Of a stretch of DNA of 64,000 bases, positions 44,445-55,330 are shown one piece after another. Location: contig JABAKD010000023.1 of NCBI GenBank assembly GCA_012845835.1, positions 22,631,108 to 22,695,107 on the forward strand. The letters are read 5' to 3'. A program made the translations under genes and the position numbers. The notes under the pieces were generated by a model. It ran no database searches and was not told the origin of the DNA. It was given only the letters and a program-made list of their open reading frames with translations. The stretch's first letter is position 1, and each line of letters starts with the position of its first letter. Origin of the DNA: Undaria pinnatifida. Lineage: Eukaryota > Sar > Phaeophyceae > Laminariales > Alariaceae.

Positions 44445-45390
44445 GGATGTGCATATGTGATAAGCGAACTAAGATATATAGATTTTTTGAGCTATAGTAA
44501 CCGGAACCATTATTTAACTGCTTTTGAATCGTCTTGTATCATTATTCGGTCGCAAGAAAAAAAATGAAAATGAAATGAAACGAAACGAGATGAAATGGAA
44601 TGAACAACAAGACAAATGTACTGTAGCAAAACTGAGAACGACAGGAAAAGACAGGAAACCGGGGCACACCAAGTGCACCTTTCCAGGCAACCGAGTAAAT
44701 ACACAGCGAAACACGGCTGGTACGCTGCGTCTCAGGGATGATTTTCGTTTGTCTCCAAGTCGGAAATAATAGCCGTTACTCCCTCGGGGTCTGAGCCCGT
44801 CTTTTGTATATTATATATTATATTACCCTTGTAATACCTGGTAAATTTTACGGGTTGCTTCCGATACGCTATACCCTGATGCCTGGTATACACGATAGCA
44901 CCACTGATAATATAGCAGCAGGGTGGACGCGTAACGTTACCATGTTGTTGTTGTCGTTGTTTTCTCACATCAACTCTTGTCGCGAGCTGCACCAATAGGC
45001 TGACGTGCTGATTGCTCTGAACACTGCGTAGCGAGTTGTTGCGACATACTGCATTACAGTACAGGCCCGCTCATAAGAAACCAGAAATCGGGCTTAAGCT
45101 GTCTTTCTCATTTGAAAAAGCGGTGTGTCACGCACTAACTTCAGTATAATAGCTGTCGACTTTCTTATTTCCCCCGTAATGTTTAGGCCGAGTTTCTTGT
45201 GGGGTACGTTCTTATGAGAGGGCCGGACGCGTGTGTGTACGACACGAAAGTGCTGACTCTTCATCCTAGGGATGGGATATCTTGTCGTCACAAAGCCACG
45301 ACATATGTTTACGAGCACAGCAGTTTCACATTATACCCCTGGTATTTGTTTAATGGGAGACGTTACACACACGGTCGTCTCCCGAGGGAA
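44445..45390. other. Unassigned stretch
   Basis: Contains an A/G-rich GAAATGAAA tract near 44570 and a GTT-like run followed by CTCACATCAACTC at 44943-44975. No gene. Confidence 0.4.
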
Positions 45391-45392
45391 AA

Positions 45393-45448
<56 letters not shown>

Positions 45449-45462
45449 AAATAAATAAATAG
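45391..45462. repeat. (AAAT)n microsatellite
   Basis: About 18 tetranucleotide units with a single phase slip. Confidence 0.95.
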
Positions 45463-45855
45463 AATAACGAGATGAACCAATAATACGTTGTACATGCAGT
45501 ACGCATTTCTCGCGATGCGTTTCAGCATTCCCGAGTGCCCTGTAGACTACGATGTATGTATTTATTGTTTTCCATGTTTATTGGGTAAAAAGGCGACCGA
45601 AGGATAAATATGCCGCCTGGTTAGTTTGTCGTGTTACGTTTTGATCAGCTATCGGAAGGCGACGGAAGGACGCATGCGCCGCTTTAATGTCAAGTGCTAT
45701 AACCAACACGCTCGAGGCTATCGTATTGCGTGTTGTTGATGGTACCCATGTTCCCTCTTGCATAAGAGCGGAAGGCTTCCTTTTAAGAAAGTACGATTCA
45801 TTTATTATACCCATACTGGTGCGTTCGCGCATGCTTGGCCGCGCCTATCACCTAC
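45463..45855. other. Unassigned stretch
   Basis: Short frames only. Confidence 0.4.
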
Positions 45856-46905
45856 TAGTATGGGTCTGGCTGAGCTTGGGAGGAACGTTGTTTCTATCTC
45901 CTTTCAGCAAGGAGATAGGAGTCAGGCCTCTCTAGGCGATACTGAACTGTCCCGCTGATATGTGAAAGCATACACACATTCGTGTACCTCGCACATTAAC
46001 ACAATTAGCGGCTGCTATGTTGGCCGACGCCCCGTGCTCCGCTGTACATGTCCTTCGCCTGTCTAGTGATATCGTGTTTCTATAAAATAGCTGTGCAAGG
46101 CATCCGCTTGCCACTGGTCCATCCCCATCCTCTGCTATCGCCGTCCTACCTCGTCGCTATCGCGCGTTGTCTTTATGTCGCCGCGAACGCGGCATTTCTT
46201 GCTTCTGTCTTGTGTCAGTTTGGTTTGGTCTGTTTTCGTTTTGTTGACCGCGTGATGGTGTGTTGCTTTTCTAGGAGAGACAGGGTGAAGGCCCATATTC
46301 ATTTGGGTCTGTGCCTATTGGGACCGCTGTTGCTGTCTTCCATGCTAAAGGGAAGACGGCAACCAGGCCCCTCTAGGTCTGTGCCTTGCCACGTGGCTTA
46401 CGCCTGTTTTGGGTTAGGCCTGTGCCTATTGGGACCGCTGTCGCTGTCTCCCATGCTTTATGGGAAGACGGCAACCAGGCCCCTCTAGGTCTGCGCCTTG
46501 CCACGGGGCTTACGCCTGTTCTTGGCTGGGTCTGTGCCTTTTGGGACCGCGGTTGCTGCCTCCTTTGCAAAAGGAAGACGGAAATCAGGTCCCTCTAGGT
46601 CTGTGCCTTGCCGCGTGACTTGCACCTGTTTTACGTTCATAGTCGAGTGTCTGTTAATATGTGGAGGGGGGCCCGGGACCTCTCGTTCGCTTCATGAAAA
46701 CGGCCCCGGGACCTCTCGTTTGCTCCATGAAAACGTTGTTATTGTTGTTTGGCGATATGGTGTGTTTGTGTGCCAGAGGGAATGCCCTTCAAGGGTGGGT
46801 CCGTACCCACCGGGACCGTTGTTGCTATCTTTCATGCTGAAGGGAGACGGCCATCCGCCCCTATCGGGCCGCGCCTGTCCACGGGGCGAATGCCTCGGTA
46901 CATAC
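45856..46905. repeat. Hairpin-bearing repeat family, three tandem units plus outliers
   Basis: Tandem units of 111-112 bp start at TCTGTGCC 46308, at about 46419, and at 46531. Related single units lie at 45861-45940 and about 46796-46905. Each has the order GGGTCTG, GGGACC, a hairpin, CAGGCCCCTCTAGG and GCCTTGCCACG. The hairpins differ in sequence but keep pairing: CTATCTCCTT/AAGGAGATAG (45894-45918), GCTGTCTTCC/GGAAGACGGC (46332-46360), GTCTCCCAT/ATGGGAAGAC (about 46446-46469) and TCCTTT/AAAGGA (46561-46575). Between the tandem part and the last unit is a 35-bp duplication of GGGACCTCTCGTT...CATGAAAAC (46673-46735). Confidence 0.75.
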
Positions 46906-48359
46906 GTTCCTGTCCGCGTGCCCGTACTTTTCATATTTAGGTTCCCCATGTTTGACAGACTACTCGTCGACGGGGGGGCGGTGCTGCCTTCGTCGGAAGC
47001 CTGCAACGGCATGGCAACATCCGAAATGGAACGAGCGATTCAGGTACTTTCCAACCCGGTATCTCGCGCCCCTAAATAGCGAGTCCCATCTGGATCAGCC
47101 TTTCCTTGGCGCCGTTTCCTCTGTCCGCTACCTTTCCCCCGTTCCCGGGGCCGCTCCCTCGCTCCGCACACTTGCCCGTGCGCAGTTCCCTCGCGCCGCA
47201 CGCTTGCCCGTGTGCCGCTCCCTCAAATAGGTCGCAGTCGCTGTGCGTGACTGCGTCACTTTGAACGAGGAACCTCCTGTATTTGATCGCAGATTTTAGG
47301 GTGTGGTGGTGGCTCGATTACAGAATAACAGCAGAAAGAGTCCCGAAACGAGGAAATATTCCTACAGAGGAGATATTTGTCAGGGAGTAATTTAATACGG
47401 GTATGTAGAGCAGTAGTAGTATAGTACTGCGGGTAAATGAGTATACACATGATTGAGTACGACACTTCGTAAATATTTAGACTGCAGAGTAGCACAACCC
47501 CTCGCCCCGTGTCCGTTGCCCTGATATGTTCTGCCGTTGATGGAGTTATAACTACGAGCTGAGAAAAGCAGTTGAAATATCACGTGGTATCGTCGTTGTC
47601 AAGTAACCGTTATGCAGTGGCATTGGAGAACAGTGAGAGAATTGCAAGCTGGTATGGAATGCATGAAGAGAGCCGAACACCCATGGCCACCCTCATTTCT
47701 GCTTTATCCTGTCCCCTGCTGCTTGTGTCGAGCCTATGCTGTCGAGGCGACATCTGATTCCACCCAGGAGGATAAGCTGGATGATCCGAGCTGCGGCAAC
47801 GCCGTGGCCGGAGGAAGAGGCAGCCCCAGCGGAGGCAACAACAGCAGTAGTAGTGTTTGGGGCATGGGACCCCGGGCATATTATGGTTTTCGAATGGAAT
47901 GTTATTGCCTGATTATATCGAACCAATTTAGTGGTTGAGTTTTTACTGACCGGGTTGATTGATTTGCATTGCGTCGGAAGAGTTACTGTTTAGGATGCGA
48001 AATGATTTCAGTCTACGGCAAATAGCCACGACTGAAGTACACCAGAGGGCGCGTTCGATCCAGATTATATGCCCTGGGTTTTGAGCTTTAAGTCGAATTC
48101 CGCCCTTCTTTGCGTTTGTGACGCGTTTTTAAGTAAGGTAGAACACGCGTGGAGGGAACTTCTGCGGTTACGTTCGTAGACAGACGGAGTTTCGAGGTAT
48201 TCGGGGATACTCAAGGAGTTTTAGGTCGGTTTTCTGGATCATGGAGTATTTATTGCCGGCTATTGCGCGAACCACAGCAGTATTTATGGCCGGTTCGTCC
48301 AGCAGTATTGGTTGTAAGTGGTCGCGGGAGCTTACTGCACTGTATGGGTATGTCACTTA
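46906..48359. other. Unassigned stretch
   Basis: Includes a small CTCCCTCGC/TTGCCCGTG repeat at 47150-47225. The frame at 47612-47935 (SCGNAVAGGRGSPSGGNNSS) is Gly/Ser-rich with no domain. Confidence 0.35.
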
Positions 48360-48960
48360 CTAATCCGAAGAATAATACCGTTTTTCCTTGACTAACCTTG
48401 AGGATAACGCCGTTTTTCCTTGCAATACATTTCGAGAGGGTTCGATGTTACCAGATCGAGCATTTATAATTTCGAGTACGGTGATTTGAGCGCAAGATTT
48501 AGAATATGGAAATAAGCACTCATGCTATCTCGCATTACCGTCGCGATCGGTGAATCTATCACAGGAATCTATGGCGGGAGTAGGGGATGCAAGGAGACTT
48601 TTATCCGGGGGAACGGTTCCTTGCGATCGCTTGCATTACATCTTTCTCTGAGTATTATTTTCGATGGGTCTACGTACGGTCATATCTGTTACGGTTGTGT
48701 TGTTGTCTGAGGGTTGAAGGATAGGGTTTTACTCTTCGTCGGGGCGAGCTTCCTCTTGATATTTGTGTTTTGGTAGTTGATAATTTATTAGTCTTGATTT
48801 GAGAACATGATATTCGAGTTGCAGATTCGAGTTTGAGCGTCCTAGTCCGATACGAGTTCATTAATATTTGACGAGGTATCGACCCTACGATGCCGTGCCT
48901 TTTCATGCACACAGCAGAGGGGGGAATATTAAGGTCGTGTACAGTGAGCAAGGAGGGCGT
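48360..48960 (+). mobile_element. Relic of the copia 3-prime region, inverted copy
   Basis: Reverse complement of 1975-2290. Shared blocks in the same order include GAGGATAAcGCCGTTTTT, TAATATTTGACGAGGTATCGA against its counterpart at 2045-2075, and TGCCGTGCCTTTTCATGCAC with GGGGGGAATAT at the end. It therefore derives from the 3-prime untranslated part of the same family as the element at 1691-5916. No LTR follows. Confidence 0.55.
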
Positions 48961-49130
48961 TGATCGTGCTCAGAACCACAACGCATAATATCTATCGTAT
49001 AGTAGGAGTTCCACAGGCTGGCTAGGGATTCTTGTAGTAGATTAATGAAAATCGGGATATAATACGAGCCGCTCGATGTTACTCGAGGCTTGGGCCGAGG
49101 CAGTTCGGCAGCCCGATAAAAATGAAAGAG

Positions 49131-49256
49131 GGGGTTTCCGTGTTAATTCTGTTTACCAAGACAACTTCCTGTGACAACTGCGGGTACACCTTTGGGGTTT
49201 CCGTGTTACTTCTGTTCCCCAAGATAACTTCCTGTGATAACTGCGGGTACACCTTT
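49131..49256 (+). repeat. In-frame 63-bp tandem duplication
   Basis: Two units begin GGGGTTTCCGTGTTA at 49131 and 49194. Length 63 keeps any reading frame: both encode GVSVL-x-LF-x-K-x-TSCDNCGYTF. Within the 83-codon frame 49122-49370 this gives two CxxC motifs. The gene, if any, is unknown. Confidence 0.7.
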
Positions 49257-49363
49257 AAAGGCCAATCAACACTATATGTATCTAGTAAATTATTTTGGTG
49301 TACGGGGTATAGGTTTCCGTGCTTTATCAAACGTAAGGGGTTTTCTTTGCCGGCCTGGTTTGT

Positions 49364-50457
49364 GTGCTAGCCAGTCTTCGTTGCCAGTTAAAAGTTCGTC
49401 TGTTTCCGTGTTTCCGATTGACTCCTTTATGTAATAGTTACTTGTTGTTCAAATTCATGTGTCTGCTAGGGGGGATGTTTCAGGTTAGGAACCGTTCCAC
49501 TAGTCGCGTTTTATTGTCTGGGGCTCTTTTTGTCACGCAACAGCTTGCGGGTACGTTATGTTTGGGTGTCTATTTGGTTTTTCGGTACGTCATTTTCGTG
49601 CGTTGCGCTTATCGGAATGGTGGAAGGGTTTTATCGTGCGTTATCTGTGTGGGACTTGTTTTGATTTTGGTTGGTGTGTACGGTATTTTTGAGTGGGTTA
49701 TTGAGTTGGTTTTGGGGTGCGTTATTTTGGGGCGAGGCGCTAGGTTGGCGAAACTGGGGAAAAGTTGGTTGCGTTATATTTGTTCGGCTCGGGGGAGCGT
49801 TGTTTTATGTTGACTTTCGGGGTCGGGGATCAGTTTTGTTTTAGGCATGAGTTCTCTTTGATTTTATGTTAAAATTACGGGTTACTATACGCGGGGTCTA
49901 CGGTTGCTGTTTTTTTGCACAAGTTCACAACTTTGGGGGAGGTGATCCTTCTTCGTCGGGGACTCTCCTCAGTGCGATGCGTGGGTTATTTTATGATATC
50001 TCTTTGTCGAGGTCGAAGACTTTCTGGATTTTGTGCGTGTGACATTTCATGGTATTGCTTGGAGCGATTGTTCTTTGTTAAGAACCTTTCTGGGTTTCTG
50101 AAGGGGTTATTTGGTTTATGCGCGTGTTCCAAGGTATTATATGCGGAATTTGTTTTTGTTGCTTCATGCGTGGGTTATATGTTTTGTCTGGAACCGTCCT
50201 TGGTACTATGCGTGAGCTGTTTAACTATCTCTCCTGAAGGGATCTTTCTTTGTCGAGGACCCTTCTGGGTTTATATGTTGGTCATTTTGTGTTTACGCGT
50301 GTATGACGGGGTATTCCATGCGGGCGATATTTTTGTGGACTGCGCTATCTTGTTTTACGAGTGTGCTACAAGGTATGCCGTGCGGGAGTTATCTTTGGGG
50401 TCTTGGCGTAAGTTCGCAACTTTAGAGCTGGGCGGAGTTAATGGGTTTTCGTGTTAA
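49364..50457 (+). other. T/G-rich stretch with two long hydrophobic frames
   Basis: Frames of 149 (49364-49813) and 180 codons (49915-50457) are rich in Leu, Val, Phe, Cys and Gly. The strand is strongly T and G biased and A-poor, which removes most stop codons, so the frames may be by-products. A loose repeat of CTTTGTCGAGG...CTTTCTGG recurs near 50004, 50077 and 50250. No family recognised. Confidence 0.35.
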
Positions 50458-51543
50458 GTTACTGCACGAGGGCGGGAGCCACCCGCTCGTGATCGAGACA
50501 GGGGAGGCTCCGTAGAGATGGCGCGCGGTGAACATGCCGGAAGGCCCCAATTGCAAGAAGGGCGTCCCGTTCACCGCGTTAGTGAGTAAGGCGGCGCATG
50601 AGTGTGCGTGCTGGGGAGGGTTTTTCCTATCGGATAAAGGCCGGGTTTTCTTTCCTCAGTCTTGGTTGGCATAGTGTATTTCGGACCCACCTTAGATATC
50701 GCGTGACCGGCCTCGTCCGGCCGACAAGCTGGGGAGGATGTTACAGCGGTTTTCCATGGGTCCGAGGGTTTCCAGAGAAGGGCTGGGCGCGGTGATCGAC
50801 GGGGACAATGCGAGTTCAACTCGGAGATGAAACGCCTGTACGAAAGGTTGTGCTGTGGGCTGGAGAGCCCACAGCTCTACCCTAGCTCCCTATAGGTTGT
50901 ACTGCCACGCTCGGTGCTGGACTTCGCAAGGAGATTACCAGCTAGGACAGCACTATACGATGGCTCACCAGCAAGGACCGCAGGCTGCGTGGTACAACGG
51001 TCAGTCAGTGCATGAACTCGGAACGAGCGTGAACGTGTTGTGTACTTGCCCAGCAGGAAGGCTGGGGAGGAAGAGCTCTGGAATAATACAATCGATGTGT
51101 GTTTTGGTGTCGTGCATATGGATTTGGGGACGAGAGTCCGGAGCAAAGCTCCCATCATGAGTGATATGCATGCATGCGTCGAGGCCTCCTCCTGTGAACT
51201 GATATACACAAAGCACGTTCCTCTGACACCATATCATCCCAGGATGCATCGTATTTCGAATACGAGACCGACAAGGAGAAGTCGACAGGAACAAGTAATA
51301 CCCACATACATGTATATTAATGTAAGGTGCACTCGAATATGGCATCAAGATCATAAAATACGTAGGTGATATTATAAGGATACTTGGTGTTGTACGTAGT
51401 ATGCATATAATATAACGCGTACTTGTAAGTGAACGAATACTTTATGGATATCATACGCATATAATCTTCTCTGCATCAAGACATTTGAAGAGGAGATGGC
51501 ACAAAAGCATATACGGATACATGAAACGATGATCAGTTGTGGC
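50458..51543. other. Unassigned stretch
   Basis: Overlapping frames on both strands at 50855-51369 cancel out as shadows. Nothing supported. Confidence 0.4.
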
Positions 51544-51916
51544 TGTTATAAGGCTTAGTTTGGGTAAGCTATTGGTTAACCTTTTGCAAGTGGTCAAACG
51601 GACAAATACCCCACTAATAACCTTAACAAATGGCGTCGTCGACAGACCATGGGTTTTTGGGTCGTGGGTTCGATCCCCACATCCACCATAATAAACTTTT
51701 TCAGATTTTCCCATGGCGAACTTGAAAAATACTCTCCCCGGTATACCCAGGAAATGAAACGGCTTGGATATATTGACAGGTCCGCCCGTATATCCGGCCG
51801 ACCTGGTATCCCGCCGTTTCAGGGGGGGAGAGTGTTATAAGGCTTAGTTTGGGTAAGCTATTGGTTAACCTTTTGCAAGTGGTCAAACGGATTAATGCCC
51901 CACTAATTCCTTAACA
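51544..51916 (+). mobile_element. TRIM copy C
   Basis: Best defined of the three copies: terminal repeats 51544-51628 (85 bp) and 51833-51916 (84 bp), ends TGTTATAAGG and CCTTAACA, perfect target duplication TGGC (51540-51543 and 51917-51920). PBS position 51631-51648; polypurine tract AGGGGGGGAGAG ends at 51832, directly before the 3-prime repeat. No coding capacity, so it depends on another LTR element for its proteins. Confidence 0.93.
51631..51701 (+). promoter_or_regulatory. tRNA-like A/B boxes in the TRIM primer-binding region
   Basis: TGGCGTCGTCG (51631-51641) matches the Pol III A-box at all but one fixed position and begins two bases after the LTR, so it also occupies the PBS. GTGGG-TTCGATC-CCCAC (51664-51680) forms a perfect 5-bp T-arm with a 7-base loop and contains the B-box GGTTCGATCC 36 bases downstream. 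ATCCACCA follows like an acceptor end, then TTTTT at 51697. A T5 run between the boxes (51653-51657) argues against efficient Pol III transcription. Confidence 0.5.
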
Positions 51917-52595
51917 TGGCCGTGTGGCCCAATATCGTCAAACGGTATGGACATGAGACTGTGTGGAGCATTCATTGATGTAAACCTGTATCTGGGGGGG
52001 GGGATATGGAGAATGCACTCGGCCAGCCAAGGTTGTATTTGTTTTGTATCTATCTGGAGTCATGTTGCCCCTGGTGTGTATATGGTATACGGAGAACGGG
52101 CTCGTTCAGCCAACACTTATAGGTGTGAGTACAGGTTTGTACGGAAGAGTCATTACACAGTACGATCGCATAAAAACCGATGTGAGGCCAATGAATTAGT
52201 TACGGGGGGGTCTGGCGCAATGAAGGATAAATTAGTTCAATTAATTTCAGGGGATGCTGCGATAAATAATGCCGATGGAAAAATCAAATTATTGAATCAA
52301 TTTCATTTGATTTTCGGTTTCGTTTATACCACGACTGGAACGTCGAAATAGATACCTGAAAATTTAGCCAACAGGCATAGCTCTTACCGAATGATGTACG
52401 TCATCGGCCGAAGTTAACAGTAACATTAACAGCCACACATAATTAATTATGATAATCGAAAACGGAGGGCTGGGTAAATACCTCACCACAGCGGAGAGTT
52501 AGGGCGTATTTATCCAGACAGTCACCACGGCAAAAAAGGTCGACGAACGGCATCACCATGTGTGTGGGGGACCCGACTATCAATAGGACAAAGCC
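51917..52595. other. Unassigned stretch
   Basis: A 134-codon frame at 51947-52351 without motifs. Nothing else. Confidence 0.35.
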
Positions 52596-52905
52596 GGTAG
52601 CCCCGTTGGTGTATCAGGTTATCCTTGAGCCTGGTATAGGTCCGTTTCGCGAGTTCGAGCCCCTCCGAGTGCATACTCGTATAAATTCGTGGGGATTTTT
52701 CTTGTGCATAAATTAATTTGCGGACAGCGCGAGAGCATGAGTTAGCAACGCTCGATGAAAACTCGACGAGCAGTGGCATTGCTGAACTCTATGCGCGATA
52801 AAAATTGAAGGCAAGAACCGGGGGGGAGAAGGGAGGACACCTGTGACTACGCTTGTCCAGAAGATGGAAGGTAGAAGTGTGCAAAAAAAAAGGACAATAA
52901 CCAAA
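52596..52905 (+). mobile_element. tRNA-derived SINE, copy 2
   Basis: A-box-like TGGTGTATCAGG (52607-52618) and B-box GTTCGAGCCC (52653-52662), 46 bases apart. The body matches copy 1 at 19066-19400 block by block (TCGTGGGGATTTTTCTTGTGC, GCGCGAGAGCATGAG, GACACCTGTGACTACG) and the end is GTGCAAAAAAAAAGG. The copies are clearly diverged, so the family is old. Confidence 0.65.
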
Positions 52906-53277
52906 CAAACACTATAATAATGGCCAAATAAAACCAGGGGTAACGTCCGGAAGGGTCAATCTGAAAAATACTTCACAACTATGGGCGGCTGTGTGCCGGT
53001 GGAAAGTTTCAGAGAGTTTTTGTGGCAAGTCCGGCAAGATATACGATCAAAGGGGATGACGGATATCGAGTCGGATTATAACAACGATACCTAACAATAA
53101 AGCAGCTGGTATAAGACGTGCCTTGCGCGTGCTTTCACAGTGTCGGTCTGAATAAAATACTTCGCAGCTACGAACGGATGTGTGAGGGCGGCAGAGTGTT
53201 ATTGTGGCAAGTCCAAGTATGAGATGACGACACGACTGTGTCGGATCTTGAATTGGGGGGTAGTACACACTTGAATT
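52906..53277. other. Unassigned; internal 180-bp near-duplication
   Basis: TGAAAAATACTTCACAACTATG... at 52960 and TGAATAAAATACTTCGCAGCTACG at 53148 are both followed by GGCGGC and TTTTGTGGCAAGTCC or TTATTGTGGCAAGTCC, so part of this stretch is a degenerate tandem repeat. Confidence 0.45.
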
Positions 53278-53293
53278 TGCGAGTTAATGTGAG

Positions 53294-53323
<30 letters not shown>
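53278..53323 (-). repeat. (CAA)n with TGCGAGTTAATGTGAG border
   Basis: Reverse complement of the unit at 25444-25489. Confidence 0.65.
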
Positions 53324-53324
<1 letters not shown>

Positions 53325-53534
53325 GATACCTGGCGTAACAGTTAGAGCGCTATACACACAGGTTGACCTCGCTCGAAAAGTGCGTGCGGGTCTGGGGGGC
53401 GAGACGATAGAGGGACAGACGACGTGTCCCATCATCTTGGCTCATGAGATGACACATCGTACCTGGTACACGATAGGGGTGCCCCCCCTTTCGAATGTTT
53501 GAATTTTCAATTGCCATGAAAATATTACAAGAAT

Positions 53535-53672
53535 TTATTATAAACATTAAAATACACTCCAGCTGTGAGATCGAATATTTTGTCGAAACTCATCTTTGCA
53601 AGCTCTGTGTGATACTCCGATCGCGCGTATTACGGGTTGTGTGTCCTCATGAAGGATACAGGTAATACAAGG
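53535..53672 (-). repeat. Dispersed 140-bp repeat, copy 1
   Basis: On the minus strand it reads like 62472-62615 and 63630-63775: CCTTCATGAGGACACACAACC, GTAATACGCGCGATCGGAGT, GCAAAGATGAGTTTCGAC and CACAGCTGGAGTGTATTTTA. Three copies in the window. Confidence 0.85.
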
Positions 53673-53800
53673 GCTCCGCTCCGCGGGCAGCTAATGCCGC
53701 CCGCTACGCTCGCAGAAGGAAGATGTTGATATGAAAATGTACATATGATGCATACGAGCACACGATATCAAATAATTGGCGACTTGATAATGCCAAGAGA
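53660..53800 (+). repeat. Dispersed repeat with GC hairpin, copy 3
   Basis: AATACAAGGGCTCCGCT, stem GCGGGCAGC/GCCGCCCGC with one mismatch, TACGCTCGCAGAAGG, end GGCGACTTGATAATGCCAAGAG. It adjoins the 140-bp repeat on its left. Confidence 0.7.
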
Positions 53801-54089
53801 TATGTTGGAAATCTCATTGCACAACGCTGTTTCCTTGCTCGCTAGCTGACGTTTTTCGTTTTGTGAAACACTATATTTTGAATGTATAAAAATAAAGAAA
53901 ATACTGAAAACATACGAGTACGAGTATAGAATATTATTATGTATTAATTCCAAAATACCAAGGACCGTTTTTAGGCTTCAAACGCTTCCTACTCTTATCG
54001 CACAAGGTCACTGGTGCGCGTATGGCAATGCAATACATGCATGCTTATGATTACGTGGCACCAGTAACCGTACAACTTTAATGATAAAA

Positions 54090-55330
54090 ACACGGAATGA
54101 AAGTCCTTCCCTTGGAAAAAAACGTTGCAGTCTATCAACACTAGTGGTGTTCGTACATCAAACATGATGATGAAACAATGCAAGATGTGGCCGTACACCG
54201 TTGGCACCAACGTACACGCGCCCTATACAACTTCTTGTAGCACGCTTTGGCCCAAAAATATACGTGTGGCATACAAAGCCGAGTGCAAAATGATGAACTT
54301 ACACGGTTACAGCAATGCAATTGGGAGAGATCCCCACCGCTTGTTCCTCCATGAGAAAAAGAAGGAGGGATAGATGGACGATGAATGCAGGCCAATAGTC
54401 TATATAAAAACAAAACTAGTCGCTCGTCGTTGAACAGTACAATTGAGAGAGAGATCCCCACTGCTTGTTCCTGGATAGTCTATATTAAAACAAAAATAAG
54501 TAGTCGAGGAGATAGATGCCCTTTCCCCTTGTCGTTGAGGGTGACGTACAGACATCAAATAATGCAGGGGGTGGCTCTACACCGTTGTCGCCAAGGTACA
54601 CGTACTCCATACAACTTCAGCCGACAACAATACTGGCAATGAAATTCCTCCCCCTTCTGGGAAGAAGGAAGGTTTGCCGTCCATTAAAGCTAGCGGTGTA
54701 CGGTAGAGCGCACATTACATGACTATCTTTAAGCGTCAACAGCGACATACACGTACTCTGTCGCGAACTTACGCGTGGTCGCGAACTTATGTACGCGTAG
54801 CAGAGACTACTGGGAACACCCTACACATTTAACCGACAAAAATACGGACAATGAAATTCCTCCCCTCCCTTGGGAAAACAACTTTGCAGTCTATCAACGC
54901 TAGTGGCGCTGGTAGATCGCACATGATCATACAAAAATGCAGGATGTGGCCGTACAACGTTGGCACAAACGTACACGTGCTCTGTACAACTTCAGCAGAC
55001 AATGATACTGATTACAAATTCCTTTACCCTTTGGTAGCAAAACGAAGAAATTAAAGGGACGCCCCCCTCTTTTGAGAAATCAAGGGAAAATCTTAATTGT
55101 TGAAGCTGGTGTACAGAGCATCTAACAATAATGCAGGGTGTGGCCGCACACCGTTGTCTCCAACGTACACGTCCTCTATACGACTAAAGCCGACACTAGT
55201 ACAGGCAATGAAATCCCTCTTCCCTCTGGGTGAAAGAAGGAAGGTTTGTCCTTTACAACACCAGAGGTGTGCTGTAGAGCGTACATGACATGGCTATCTC
55301 TAAGCGTCGACAGCGACGTCCATGTACTTT
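54090..55330. repeat. Degenerate satellite-like array
   Basis: The core GCAGGrTGTGGCCGTACACCG followed by ACGTACACGT...CTATACAACT recurs at about 54180, 54562, 54942 and 55132. AATGAAATTCCTCCC with TATCAACGCTAGTGG lies between some cores (54100, 54640, 54850, 55207). Spacing is uneven (about 380, 380, 190 bp). A separate duplication at 54328-54510 carries GAGAGATCCCCACyGCTTGT twice. No coding. Confidence 0.7.

Noticed and set aside
45331..45528. Minus frame across the AAAT microsatellite
   Set aside because: A Leu/Ile/Phe/Tyr repeat encoded by the microsatellite only.
51631..51701. A genuine tRNA gene in the TRIM
   Set aside because: Acceptor 5-prime strand, D-arm and anticodon stem cannot be formed, A-to-B distance is short, and a T5 run lies between the boxes.
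51947..52351. 134-codon plus frame
   Set aside because: No motif, no splice context, and the composition resembles its non-coding surroundings.
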